A DNA stretch of 45,543 nucleotides from Firmicutes bacterium ADurb.Bin080. Lineage in GTDB: Bacteria; Bacillota; Clostridia; Christensenellales; DTU072. The position numbers were made by a program, and so were the translations under genes. The stretch's first letter is position 1. Each line of letters opens with the position of its first letter. Below are positions 1 through 7,675 of this stretch, in pieces. The notes under the pieces were generated by a model. It had not been told where the DNA came from. It saw only the letters and a program-made list of their open reading frames with translations, and searched no databases. Location of the stretch: assembly GCA_002070965.1 (NCBI GenBank), contig MWEH01000170.1, positions 1 to 45,543 on the forward strand, in the 5' to 3' direction.

Positions 1-102
1 TTTACCCTTTTTTTTGCATTTATGCCAAAAAATCTAGCACTATCTTAAATTTTGCATTTACTTTGAGAATTAACATCTTATCATATATTTAAATAATTAA
101 TT

Positions 103-147
103 CAGTACAATTTCTGAAATTTTGTACTGTTTCGCTCTTTTGCGAAA
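103..147. repeat. Two adjacent hairpins downstream of the TrmH-like gene
   Basis: The first inverted repeat has 8-bp arms (CAGTACAA at 103-110, TTGTACTG at 122-129). Allowing a 2-nt bulge, the pairing extends inward through TTTC/GAAA. It is followed at once by a second hairpin, TTTCGC (130-135) and GCGAAA (142-147). They lie about 80-120 bases past the stop of the methyltransferase gene and could help end its transcript. Neither is followed by a clean T-run on either strand, so a standard intrinsic terminator is not shown. The rest of 1-225 holds no gene that I can support. Confidence 0.45.
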
Positions 148-225
148 AGAAAAATAAAGTATTATTTTGATTTTTATAATCTGAAGTGGTAAATAATGGT
201 TTTAAAGTTTTATCCCGAAATAACC

Positions 226-1011
226 TTACTTAAACAACTCAAAAAAATCTTTCCCCTTATTATTTTCTAAAAATGATACTGCTATTGAAAAACTAACAGC
301 TGCATTTAAACTCTCCATTTTCCCAGCCATCGGAATGGATATAATTCCCTTTGAAGCAAGCAGAAAATCATCGGAAACTCCTGAAGCCTCATTTCCAACT
401 ACTATCGCGATACGACTCTTTGGGGTAAAATCATATATTGATTGTCCTGACATGGATAGTGCAAAAATATCTATTCCTTCAAGGACTTTTAATGCAGTGG
501 AAGAATCGGAACACGTGATTATATTAAGTGCAAATATCGAACCTAGTGATGCACGGACAACTTTGGGATTATATATATCGACACAATCAACTAAAATCAA
601 ATCTTTTATCCCAAGAGCTTCTGCACTCCTAAGTATGGTACCCAAATTCCCTGGGTCCCTAATTCGGTCCAATACAGCTATATTTCCCGAACTAATATCT
701 TGTGGTTCCTTAACTCTACAAACTGTTATTAGTCCAGCAGGACTGACCGTGTCGGATATTTTATCAAAAATGACATCTGAAACGATAAATAAAGATATTT
801 TATGATTATCTGCTAGCTTAGCATCAATCTCTGCGCGGATTTTAGAATAAGCTGTTTCGGCTACAAAGATTTCTAAAATATAACTCGGGTCCAACTCTTT
901 CAGGGTGTTTTGTCCTTCGGCCAAAAATAATCCTAGTTCTTCCCTATTTTTTTTATCAAACAAAGACTTTAAAATTTTTAGTTTATTGTTTGTATTTGAA
1001 GTAATAATCAT
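226..1011 (-). CDS. TrmH/SpoU-family RNA 2'-O-methyltransferase
   Basis: This 261-residue protein is a SPOUT-class methyltransferase that transfers a methyl group from S-adenosylmethionine to a ribose 2'-OH in rRNA or tRNA. The three SpoU motifs are visible. Motif 1 is DRIRDPGNLGT (115-125), motif 2 is VVGNEASG (204-211) and motif 3 is IPMAGKMESLNAAVS (226-240). The first 100 residues match the substrate-binding N-domain of the family (K-L-x-SLxxKKxREELGLFLAEG). It lies after rplT, a common place for this type in Firmicutes, where relatives are annotated as 23S rRNA methyltransferases (RlmB/YsgA-like). The strong rplT terminator separates the two, so it is probably its own unit. The ATG at 1011 has only a weak ribosome-binding site. 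The exact RNA target cannot be read from sequence. Confidence 0.9.
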   Translation of the reverse strand: MIITSNTNNKLKILKSLFDKKNREELGLFLAEGQNTLKELDPSYILEIFVAETAYSKIRAEIDAKLADNHKISLFIVSDVIFDKISDTVSPAGLITVCRVKEPQDISSGNIAVLDRIRDPGNLGTILRSAEALGIKDLILVDCVDIYNPKVVRASLGSIFALNIITCSDSSTALKVLEGIDIFALSMSGQSIYDFTPKSRIAIVVGNEASGVSDDFLLASKGIISIPMAGKMESLNAAVSFSIAVSFLENNKGKDFFELFK

Positions 1012-1084
1012 AACCGTTTCCCAATTAACACTTTTTCTTATAGCACTTAATTTTATAAAGGGGTACCCATCAAGTTTTCTTAAT

Positions 1085-1110
1085 AAAAAAAGGCTTCCTT
1101 TGCGGAAGCC
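1085..1110 (-). terminator. Intrinsic terminator of infC-rpmI-rplT
   Basis: On the minus strand a perfect 7-bp stem GGCTTCC/GGAAGCC (1104-1110 and 1092-1098) with a 5-nt loop is followed by seven T residues (1085-1091). It sits 6 bases past the rplT stop and ends the translation operon before the TrmH-like gene. Confidence 0.93.
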
Positions 1111-1116
1111 AAGAAT

Positions 1117-1470
1117 TTATTTTATCGCAGCTTTTGCCTGCTCGCATAGCCCAGAAAACGCAACCGAATCATTTACGGCTATATCTGCTAGTACTTTACG
1201 GTTCAAGTTAATCCCTGCTGTCTTTAGCCCATACATCAATTTGCTATACGACATATCGTTCAATCTTGCCGCAGCATTTATACGAGTTATCCATAAACTT
1301 CTAAAATCTCTCTTTCTTAATCTTCTGCCAACATATGCATATTGCATAGATTTCATTACTGCTTGATTAGCGACTCTATACAACTTACTTTTGTTTCCAA
1401 AGTAACCTTTTGCACGTTTTAAGACTTTCTTACGATTCTTTACAGAATTAACAGCTCTCTTTATTCTCAT
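1117..1470 (-). CDS. rplT: 50S ribosomal protein L20
   Basis: At 117 residues this is the normal length of bacterial L20, an early 23S rRNA-binding protein of 50S assembly. The very basic N-terminal helix ([23 protein letters not shown]) and the central motif [24 protein letters not shown] are typical. The start ATG has an excellent ribosome-binding site, AGGAGG, 8 nt upstream. It is the last gene of the operon, 12 bases after rpmI. In Bacillus subtilis and E. coli L20 also represses its own operon through the infC leader or the infC-rpmI region. The attenuator-like leader seen here (2222-2370) suggests the same control, which is inference. Confidence 0.98.
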   Translation of the reverse strand: MRIKRAVNSVKNRKKVLKRAKGYFGNKSKLYRVANQAVMKSMQYAYVGRRLRKRDFRSLWITRINAAARLNDMSYSKLMYGLKTAGINLNRKVLADIAVNDSVAFSGLCEQAKAAIK

Positions 1471-1482
1471 TTCTAGCTCCTC

Positions 1483-1683
1483 CTATTTCTGCCCGCAGAT
1501 CATGTTGGCGATTGTTTTTTCTTGAGTAGTATCGACATAGCCGGTTGCACGGAGTTGTCTCTTTCTCTTACCTGTCTTTTTTGTTAAAATATGTCTTTTG
1601 TTTTGCTGAGCATGCTTCAATTTACCGCTAGCGGTGAAAGTAAAACGTTTTTTTGCTCCGGAATGTGATTTCATTTTGGGCAT
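1483..1683 (-). CDS. rpmI: 50S ribosomal protein L35
   Basis: A 66-residue basic protein starting [20 protein letters not shown], the standard L35 N-terminus. The frame is open for 15 more codons upstream, but the ATG at 1683 is preceded by AAGGAGG and fits the family length of 64-66 residues. It lies between infC (19 bases away) and rplT (12 bases), the conserved IF3-L35-L20 order. L35 joins the 50S subunit late, near the E-site side of 23S rRNA. Confidence 0.97.
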   Translation of the reverse strand: MPKMKSHSGAKKRFTFTASGKLKHAQQNKRHILTKKTGKRKRQLRATGYVDTTQEKTIANMICGQK

Positions 1684-1702
1684 AACTTTGTTCCTCCTTT
1701 GC

Positions 1703-2221
1703 CTATTTTGTCTTTTTTGCGGGGGCAATTATCATTGCCACCGTCCTTGCTTCTCTGATAGGGGGTTTTTCTATTTGAGCTATATCGGATACCATTTCGT
1801 AGAAATTCTTCATTACATCCATACTAAGTTCAGGATGGGCAAGTTGTCTTCCCTTCATTCTGATGCTCAATCTAACCCTGTCTCCATTCTCAATAAACTC
1901 TCTAGCCTTCTTTGCCTTGGTTTTTAAGTCACCTATATCTATAACTGCAGAAAGCCAAAGCTCCTTAAGCTCAATGTTCACCTGCTTTTTTCTTTCTTCT
2001 CTTTCCTGCTTGATTCTTTCATATTTGTATTTAGCATAATCCATTATCTTGCAAACAACCGGGGTAGCTGTAGGAGAAATTTCCACCAAATCCAAACCTT
2101 TCTCATTTGCTCTCTTTTGCGCTTCAGCCAAAGTGAAAATACCAAGCATGTTTCCTTCACTGTCTATTAGCCTAACCTCTTTTGAATGAATCTCATAATT
2201 CTTTGCTAATTCCTTAAAAAT
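1703..2221 (-). CDS. infC: Translation initiation factor IF-3, probable AUU start
   Basis: IF-3 binds the 30S subunit, blocks early 50S joining and checks initiator tRNA and start codon. The N-domain ([15 protein letters not shown]...) and C-domain ([41 protein letters not shown]) are both complete. I place the start at an ATT codon at 2221, giving 172 residues. It has a strong AAGGAGG 8 nt upstream, and residues after it ([20 protein letters not shown]) align without gaps to the ATT-started B. subtilis protein as I remember it. An in-frame ATG at 2257 lies closer to the leader terminator and has no good ribosome-binding site. AUU starts let IF-3 repress its own translation in known bacteria. 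It is first in the infC-rpmI-rplT operon. Confidence 0.93.
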   Translation of the reverse strand: MFKELAKNYEIHSKEVRLIDSEGNMLGIFTLAEAQKRANEKGLDLVEISPTATPVVCKIMDYAKYKYERIKQEREERKKQVNIELKELWLSAVIDIGDLKTKAKKAREFIENGDRVRLSIRMKGRQLAHPELSMDVMKNFYEMVSDIAQIEKPPIREARTVAMIIAPAKKTK

Positions 2222-2368
2222 GAGTTTGTCCTCCTTATTCTCTTTGAATATCCTCATATAAATAAAAAAGTGTTTTGATAACAAAACACTCTTTCGTAGA
2301 TAATCATATTACCTCTAGAAACCATTCTGCGCAATTGCATCTGGTGAGAAATGTTCTGCTTCGTTTTT
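2222..2368 (-). promoter_or_regulatory. infC leader RNA with intrinsic terminator (L20-leader-like)
   Basis: About 140 nt of 5' leader separate the infC promoter from the ATT start. Near its end is a perfect 9-bp hairpin (AGTGTTTTG at 2282-2290, CAAAACACT at 2269-2277, loop TTAT) followed by six T residues, a premature terminator ahead of infC. Upstream the leader holds two similar segments, GCAGAACATTTCT and GCAGAATGGTTTCT. In B. subtilis the infC-rpmI-rplT operon is controlled by L20-dependent termination in the leader. Position and structure here agree, but I could not test it against the Rfam L20_leader model. Confidence 0.7.
2269..2290 (-). terminator. Attenuator hairpin upstream of infC
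   Basis: Perfect 9-bp inverted repeat with a 4-nt loop followed on the minus strand by TTTTTT. It lies inside the leader between promoter and gene, so it should act as a conditional terminator rather than end an upstream unit. Confidence 0.8.
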
Positions 2369-2369
2369 T

Positions 2370-2398
2370 ATAATATCACCTGTGAATTATTGTGTCAA
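2370..2398 (-). promoter_or_regulatory. Sigma-A-type promoter of infC operon
   Basis: Minus strand TTGACA (2393-2398), 17-bp spacer, TATTAT (2370-2375). The -35 box is a perfect consensus match and the -10 box matches 5 of 6. Transcription would begin near 2363. Confidence 0.85.
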
Positions 2399-2483
2399 AC
2401 AGTTTATAATTAATATGTTCGCCATTATTTTTTATCCCCTCTTTATTCCTCTCGGGTAACTCTCAAATGCTTTTGGCAGAATC

Positions 2484-4415
2484 TTAGTCTAGATTAAGAT
2501 CCTTTATTTCTTTCTTAATCTTTAACAAAAAGTCTTCATAAGTCATGCATCCTAAATCACCATCTTTTCGAGACCTAACGGACAACAAGTTACTGTCCTT
2601 TTCCTTATCTCCAATGACAACCATGTAAGGGATTTTATCCATTTGAGACATCCTTATTTTATAACCAATTTTTTCATTTGCTGTATCCGCGGTCGCCCTA
2701 ATCCCTTCCGCCAATAAATTATCACATATCTTTTTTGCATCCTCCAAAGTTCTGTCCGTTATATTTAGAACACGAACCTGCTCGGGAGCCATCCAAAGAG
2801 GCAAAGCACCGTTGTACTTTTCTAGTAACAACGCCATGGTTCTTTCATAGCATCCTATAGAAGTTCTATGAATAATATATGGTCTTGCTTTATTCCCTTT
2901 TTCGTCGATATAAAACATATCAAATCTTTCGGCTAAAAATGGGTCAACCTGTATAGTAATAATCGTATCCTCTTTACCAAATACATTTTTTATTTGTATG
3001 TCCAACTTGGGCCCGTAAAAAGCTGCTTCACCGATTGCAACTTTGTATGTAAGTCCTAAATGGTCTAGAATTGTCTTCATTACTGACTCAGCTTCTTCCC
3101 ATTTAACTGGATCATTTATATATTTTTCTGTATTTTGAGGATCCCACTTTGAAAATCTGTATGATACGTCTTTATCCAATCCTATTGCCTTAAGCATATA
3201 TCTTACAAGCTCCAAGCATCCCTTGAACTCTGTTTCCAATTGAGATGGGGTACAAACCAGATGGCCTTCTGAAATAGTAAATTGTCTTACTCTAATAAGG
3301 CCATGCATTTCTCCACTGGCTTCATTTCTAAACAGAGTTGAGGTCTCTGCATATCTTTTGGGCAGATCCCTGTAGGACTTCAGCCCATTATTATAAATGG
3401 TATACTGGAATGGACACGTCATTGGCCTTAGTGCAAGTACTTCATTTTCGTCTTCATTATCAATAACAAACATGCCTTCTCTATAATGATCCCAGTGACC
3501 AGAAATTTTATATAATTTACTTTTTGCCATAAAAGGGGTTTTCGTTAACAAATATCCTCTTCTGGCCTCCTCATCCTCAACAAAACGAGTAAGCACCTGA
3601 AATAGCTTGGCTCCTTTAGGCATTAATAATGGAAGCCCTTGCCCTATATTTTCATCAGTCATAAAATAACCTAGTTCGCGTCCAATTTTATTATGATCCC
3701 TAGAACGAGCTTCTCTAACACCTTCCAAATAGGTTTCCATGTTTTCCTTTGTATCAAATGATGTCCCATAAATACGGGTCAGCATCTTCTTTTTTTCATC
3801 TCCTCTCCAGTACGCACCAGTGATAGAAGTAAGCGAAAATGCTTTCACATACGAGGTGTTAGGAAGGTGTGGTCCAGCACACAAGTCAGAAAAATCGCCC
3901 TGTCTGTAGATACTAATTGTTACTTCCTCCGGCAAATCTTTTATCAATTCAACCTTATATATTTCACCTTTTTTCGAAAACTCATCTATGGCTTCAGCCC
4001 TAGATAATTCTTGTCTAATCACAGGTATCCTTTCTTTTATTATCTTTTTCATCTCTTCTTCAATCCCTGCCAAATCAGAGGATGTGATAGGATTAAGAAA
4101 ATCAAAATCATAATAAAATCCATCCTGGATGGCTGGGCCAATCGCAACCTTTACCTCCGGATAAAGTCTTTTTACTGCCTGGGCCAAAATATGAGAACTA
4201 GTATGCCTATAAGCTTTCTTCCCTACTTCAGATTCCCACCCTAAAAATTCTATACTTCCTTCCTCCAGAACAGGAGAATACAAGTCCACAATCTTGTTAT
4301 TGTACCTTGCCACATATATTTTTTTGAAATTTTCCCCTAAAACATTTTTTGCTATATCAGCTATTAAGGAATTTTTTTCAAAATCCATCTCCACATTGTT
4401 GACCATTATACGCAT
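2484..4415 (-). CDS. thrS: Threonyl-tRNA synthetase
   Basis: The 643-residue class II synthetase charges tRNA-Thr with threonine. It has an N-terminal TGS domain (about 1-62), the editing domain with HTSSH (71-75) and the downstream DLCAGPHLP motif, then a catalytic core containing RPMTCPFQ and motif 3 (SIGCYERTMALLLEKY), and a C-terminal anticodon-binding domain. The frame is open 26 codons upstream, but the ATG at 4415 has AAGGAG 7 nt before it and the promoter lies inside the longer version. Many Firmicutes thrS genes carry a long T-box leader. Here the leader is only about 37 nt, so T-box control is ruled out at this promoter. It forms its own transcription unit. Confidence 0.97.
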   Translation of the reverse strand: MRIMVNNVEMDFEKNSLIADIAKNVLGENFKKIYVARYNNKIVDLYSPVLEEGSIEFLGWESEVGKKAYRHTSSHILAQAVKRLYPEVKVAIGPAIQDGFYYDFDFLNPITSSDLAGIEEEMKKIIKERIPVIRQELSRAEAIDEFSKKGEIYKVELIKDLPEEVTISIYRQGDFSDLCAGPHLPNTSYVKAFSLTSITGAYWRGDEKKKMLTRIYGTSFDTKENMETYLEGVREARSRDHNKIGRELGYFMTDENIGQGLPLLMPKGAKLFQVLTRFVEDEEARRGYLLTKTPFMAKSKLYKISGHWDHYREGMFVIDNEDENEVLALRPMTCPFQYTIYNNGLKSYRDLPKRYAETSTLFRNEASGEMHGLIRVRQFTISEGHLVCTPSQLETEFKGCLELVRYMLKAIGLDKDVSYRFSKWDPQNTEKYINDPVKWEEAESVMKTILDHLGLTYKVAIGEAAFYGPKLDIQIKNVFGKEDTIITIQVDPFLAERFDMFYIDEKGNKARPYIIHRTSIGCYERTMALLLEKYNGALPLWMAPEQVRVLNITDRTLEDAKKICDNLLAEGIRATADTANEKIGYKIRMSQMDKIPYMVVIGDKEKDSNLLSVRSRKDGDLGCMTYEDFLLKIKKEIKDLNLD

Positions 4416-4458
4416 AAGTTTTCTCCTTATTTTCCTGAGACCTACTAAATATAACCTA

Positions 4459-4487
4459 ATTATAGTACTGCTTTGTCTTATTGGCAA
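4459..4487 (-). promoter_or_regulatory. Sigma-A-type promoter of thrS
   Basis: Minus strand TTGCCA (4482-4487), 17-bp spacer, perfect TATAAT (4459-4464). The expected start near 4452 leaves a leader of roughly 37 nt before the thrS ATG. Confidence 0.85.
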
Positions 4488-4591
4488 ATGCAAAGACTTA
4501 AAACACCTGTACTTTCAAAAAAGAATCAGAAAAAAATAAATAATTCTAATATTTTAATAAATTGAATTTGGAAATAACGATATTCTTTATA

Positions 4592-4709
4592 CCTAATATT
4601 TCACTATTCAATAGGTAATGGAATGAGCAAAATATTTCTAAAAAAGTTAACCTAATATTTCACTATACACCAGTGAATAGAATGAGCAAAATATTTCTAA
4701 AAAAATTAA
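4592..4709 (-). repeat. Two 59-bp tandem units with conserved flanks and divergent core
   Basis: Unit A is 4592-4650 and unit B is 4651-4709, directly abutting. Positions 1-16 of the unit are identical and positions 31-59 nearly so, while the 13-14 bases between them differ almost completely though their length is kept. Each unit carries its own short inverted repeat: CTATT/AATAG in A and TTCACT/AGTGAA in B. The flanks AATATTT and AAATATT are inverted with respect to each other. Unit B overlaps the stop codon of the GLUG lipoprotein gene, so the array is its 3' untranslated region. The function is unknown. A conventional terminator is not seen here. Confidence 0.8.
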
Positions 4710-6472
4710 TCTATCTCCGTTTCTATTGAAAGCTTCAAAGCATCATGGGCGGTGAGATCAACTTGGGCTTTCCCTAGTTCCCCATTCTCAAGGTTCCTTC
4801 CAGCCAATTGCCACTCTGCACGATCTATACAGACCTTCGCATTGATTTCTCTGAACGTTAGTTTCAGATTATCTTCCACTTCATAGAAGTGATTAATTGT
4901 GTATTGCTGTTCATCCTCAGCTGCATCTTTTGAAAAAGTTTCAGTTATTATCATTAGGTTTCTATCGTATCCTGATTCTTCAATCCATTCATCAAGAAAA
5001 GTGTCTCCCTTCTTCAAAATTACTATCTCTAATCTATTTGCCGTCTCCCCAAACAAAGGTTGGTATGACTGAAATTCACTTGATAAGTCAGCTATTTGAC
5101 ACTGACCTTCAACTCTCCCAACAATGCCTCCATTTTTTGCATTTCTGCTATAATCTGCTAAGTCAATGGCCACCATGTTGTACTTAAAATCATAATCTCT
5201 AATATTCAGGACTGTTTGACCGGAAGATACAATCGATATTCCCCCTTCAGAAACAGCACCAACGATATCTGAGTCATAACATACTCCCGCAATTCCTCCT
5301 GCATAAAAATATGTTCCATTACGTAATTCAAATGAAATATCAGAAATACACAAAGATATTACTGAATTTTTCAACATCCCAGCTACTCCCCCAAGGTTGA
5401 AAGATACTTTTTTGCTTGTGCTAATTGAGCCAGCGAATACCGTATCTGCAATCACACGCGCTTTTTCAAGATGGGAATTCTCCATAACCCCTGAAACCAA
5501 CCCGAAAGAGAGTCGACCATACGCATTCCCTGAAAAATCTGATGGTGTGGAATTCCCGACAAAAACATTACTTACGTTAGAATGATTAATCAACCCAGCA
5601 ATACCACCACTATATACATTCCCCCCATAAGCTAAAATGCTTCCTTCGAAAGTGAGATTCGTTAAATTGATCCTTGGCGAAGAGTTATTATAAGAAATAT
5701 CTACGGGTCTTATAATGCCGGCAATACCACCGACATTCAAATTGTTAAGAATGCAGTACTTATTGCGGCCAATATTAATGTCAACAGAAGACATTACATT
5801 CGAATAGGAAAGATCTCCCTTTGAATATCCAACAACTCCGCCTAAACATAAATCATAATACTTATTGTTTTCTTGTCCACCCATTGCAGGTTTTACTATG
5901 CTTCCATCAGACAATACTATATCTTGTCTCAAGTCACGAATAGTTGTTTCTATATTTCCTGTAACATTTACGTCTTCTATTGACGAATCTCCGCTGAGGT
6001 ACGCACAAAGCCCTCCGACGTAAATATTTTCAGCTTCACATGGGGTTTTAAGATTTACAAATATATTTAGGTTTTTGAAAGTCGCATTGTTTGCGTATGT
6101 AAAAAGTCCAAAGGATTGACGTTCATTTATGTCTAAAACAGTCTCTGTTGGGGGATCAATCTGTGTTGTATATGTTATTGAATGTCCATCCCCATCAAAA
6201 ATACCCGTAAAAGCATCAGACACATTAGGAGAAGCCCCTATTCCATCCCAATTCGAGGAGGACAAATCCAAATCGGTTTTTAATAAGAAAGTCGCCAGCG
6301 AATACTTTATCCCTGTTTTCTCTCTTATGGCACGAAAATCTTCCTCACTGTTTATCTCATAGGTTGCCGGGGGAAATATTTCTCCTTCTCCTGAACCATC
6401 ACAAGCTGACACAAAAATCGAAACCAAGCATGCGATAAGCAGAATAACTATTAATGTCAGCGTTTTCTTCAT
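4706..6472 (-). CDS. GLUG-repeat surface lipoprotein
   Basis: A 588-residue secreted lipoprotein. It has a basic N-terminus, a hydrophobic segment (5-21) and the lipobox VSAC with lipidated Cys24, then a short acidic/glycine linker. Residues 88-99 show FTGIFDGDGHSI, and GG-[IVL]-x-G motifs recur near 153, 211, 248, 289, 361, 392 and 448, each followed by N/S-rich short strands. This is the GLUG-type repeat pattern, expected to fold as a right-handed beta-helix in cell-surface and adhesin-like proteins. The last ~110 residues lack the repeats and may be a separate cap or binding domain. It lies 18 bases after the alpha/beta hydrolase gene and is probably cotranscribed with it. The ligand is unknown. 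Confidence 0.82.
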   Translation of the reverse strand: MKKTLTLIVILLIACLVSIFVSACDGSGEGEIFPPATYEINSEEDFRAIREKTGIKYSLATFLLKTDLDLSSSNWDGIGASPNVSDAFTGIFDGDGHSITYTTQIDPPTETVLDINERQSFGLFTYANNATFKNLNIFVNLKTPCEAENIYVGGLCAYLSGDSSIEDVNVTGNIETTIRDLRQDIVLSDGSIVKPAMGGQENNKYYDLCLGGVVGYSKGDLSYSNVMSSVDINIGRNKYCILNNLNVGGIAGIIRPVDISYNNSSPRINLTNLTFEGSILAYGGNVYSGGIAGLINHSNVSNVFVGNSTPSDFSGNAYGRLSFGLVSGVMENSHLEKARVIADTVFAGSISTSKKVSFNLGGVAGMLKNSVISLCISDISFELRNGTYFYAGGIAGVCYDSDIVGAVSEGGISIVSSGQTVLNIRDYDFKYNMVAIDLADYSRNAKNGGIVGRVEGQCQIADLSSEFQSYQPLFGETANRLEIVILKKGDTFLDEWIEESGYDRNLMIITETFSKDAAEDEQQYTINHFYEVEDNLKLTFREINAKVCIDRAEWQLAGRNLENGELGKAQVDLTAHDALKLSIETEID

Positions 6473-6490
6473 AACAACTAAAGCCTCGTA

Positions 6491-7396
6491 TTATGCAAAT
6501 TGTTTATCAATGAAAGTACAAATGTCTTCGTACACCTCAGCATTATTGGTTTCGTTAAGTATTTCATGTCTTGCCCCATCATAAACCTTGTATTCAACCG
6601 AAGTTAATCCCTTCTCGAGATAAAAATCAAAAAGCTTTTGAGCAAGTTGCGTTTGATTGGATACTGGGTCATCGCTTCCTACTGCAATCATGATGGGAAT
6701 ATCCCTTTTTATATTGTTCGCAGATTCACCATACATATTCAAAACACCGTTAAAAAAGGAGGTATAAAAACCAATGGACAGCGGATATCCACAATATTCA
6801 TCTGCTTCATATTTTGCAACTTGGGCTTTGTCTCTAGAAAGCCAGGCAAACTTCTGTCCCTGAGCCTCAAATGGTTTGTTATAAGCTCCAAAACTCATCT
6901 TATCAATTAACTTACCAGTTTTATCTGGCCCAAAAATAGCTTTTTGAAGGGAAGCAATACCTTTACCAAGAGATATCAAGGTGTTTTTCATATACGCTGT
7001 TCCAGACAGAACCACTGCCTTTACATCAGTACTGTGAAGTTCCAAAAATCTTTGAGAAATAAAACTTCCATAACTATGTCCCAAAAGCGCTACTTCCTTT
7101 CCATATTTCTCTTTTGCATATATTATTACTGAATTAATATCTTCAACAGTTTGCGAAAAACTATCCCCTTGAACCAAGCCTTTTTCTCCAGCATTGTTAT
7201 ATTTGTGTCCTCGGTGATTACCCGCTAAAACTACATAGCCCTTGGAATTTAAAAATTTTGCAAAGTCATCATATCTCTCAGCATGCTCTGCCATTCCATG
7301 GCTAATTACTACCACACCCTTAGGGTCAATTATTTTATCCCAAACATTTACAGAAATTACTTTTCCGTCAAATGCATCTAACTGTAATAAATCCAT
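6491..7396 (-). CDS. Alpha/beta hydrolase, monoacylglycerol lipase/lysophospholipase-like
   Basis: A 301-residue cytosolic serine hydrolase of the Hydrolase_4 (serine aminopeptidase S33/lysophospholipase) family. Visible features are the oxyanion strand VVISHGMAEHAERYDDFAKFL, the typical NHRGH, the nucleophile elbow GHSYGS, the probable acid residue in VGSDDPVS and the catalytic histidine in DGARHEILNE. No signal peptide is present. Relatives cleave acyl glycerols or lysophospholipids, but substrate range varies widely, so only the fold and catalytic triad are firm. The ribosome-binding site AGGAGG lies 6 nt before the ATG. Its own promoter drives it together with the downstream GLUG lipoprotein gene. 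Confidence 0.88.
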   Translation of the reverse strand: MDLLQLDAFDGKVISVNVWDKIIDPKGVVVISHGMAEHAERYDDFAKFLNSKGYVVLAGNHRGHKYNNAGEKGLVQGDSFSQTVEDINSVIIYAKEKYGKEVALLGHSYGSFISQRFLELHSTDVKAVVLSGTAYMKNTLISLGKGIASLQKAIFGPDKTGKLIDKMSFGAYNKPFEAQGQKFAWLSRDKAQVAKYEADEYCGYPLSIGFYTSFFNGVLNMYGESANNIKRDIPIMIAVGSDDPVSNQTQLAQKLFDFYLEKGLTSVEYKVYDGARHEILNETNNAEVYEDICTFIDKQFA

Positions 7397-7459
7397 TTTT
7401 TTCCTCCTGTAGAAAAACTCATCACCAAATTAGGAGCAGGTTTTTCCCCATATAACGTA

Positions 7460-7488
7460 AATATACCACACGCATGCGTATAAAACAA
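7460..7488 (-). promoter_or_regulatory. Promoter of hydrolase-lipoprotein unit with internal palindrome
   Basis: Minus strand TTGTTT (7483-7488), 17-bp spacer, TATATT (7460-7465) preceded by TGG (extended -10). A perfect 10-bp palindrome ACGCATGCGT (7470-7479) lies in the spacer, where a bound repressor would block RNA polymerase. The remainder of the 279-base gap 7397-7675 shows only weak hairpins and no convincing recG terminator. Confidence 0.65.
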
Positions 7489-7675
7489 GCGAACAAAGGA
7501 ACGAATGGGAATATATCTTGGTTTAAATATTTCTCAAACGATTGATAAGAAATGGGGCTAAGCTTTTTCGTATCCTAAGATACCTTTTATCGTAATTTAG
7601 GGGAAAAGAGATTTTGATCCCTTTTCACAAATCTTATGTATAATTTAACCATCCCTATAAAAATCTGCAAACTTC

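Noticed and set aside
2222..2284. Longer IF-3 starting at an upstream non-ATG or at the ATG at 2257
   Set aside because: The extension would run through the terminator hairpin, has no ribosome-binding site and is not part of the IF-3 family, while the ATT at 2221 has an ideal one.
4416..4705. T-box leader for thrS
   Set aside because: The consensus promoter at 4459-4487 leaves only about 37 nt of leader and no T-box core sequence or terminator is present.
4592..4709. CRISPR array or IS end
   Set aside because: There are only two 59-bp units with no spacer architecture, no cas genes, no transposase and no target-site duplication.
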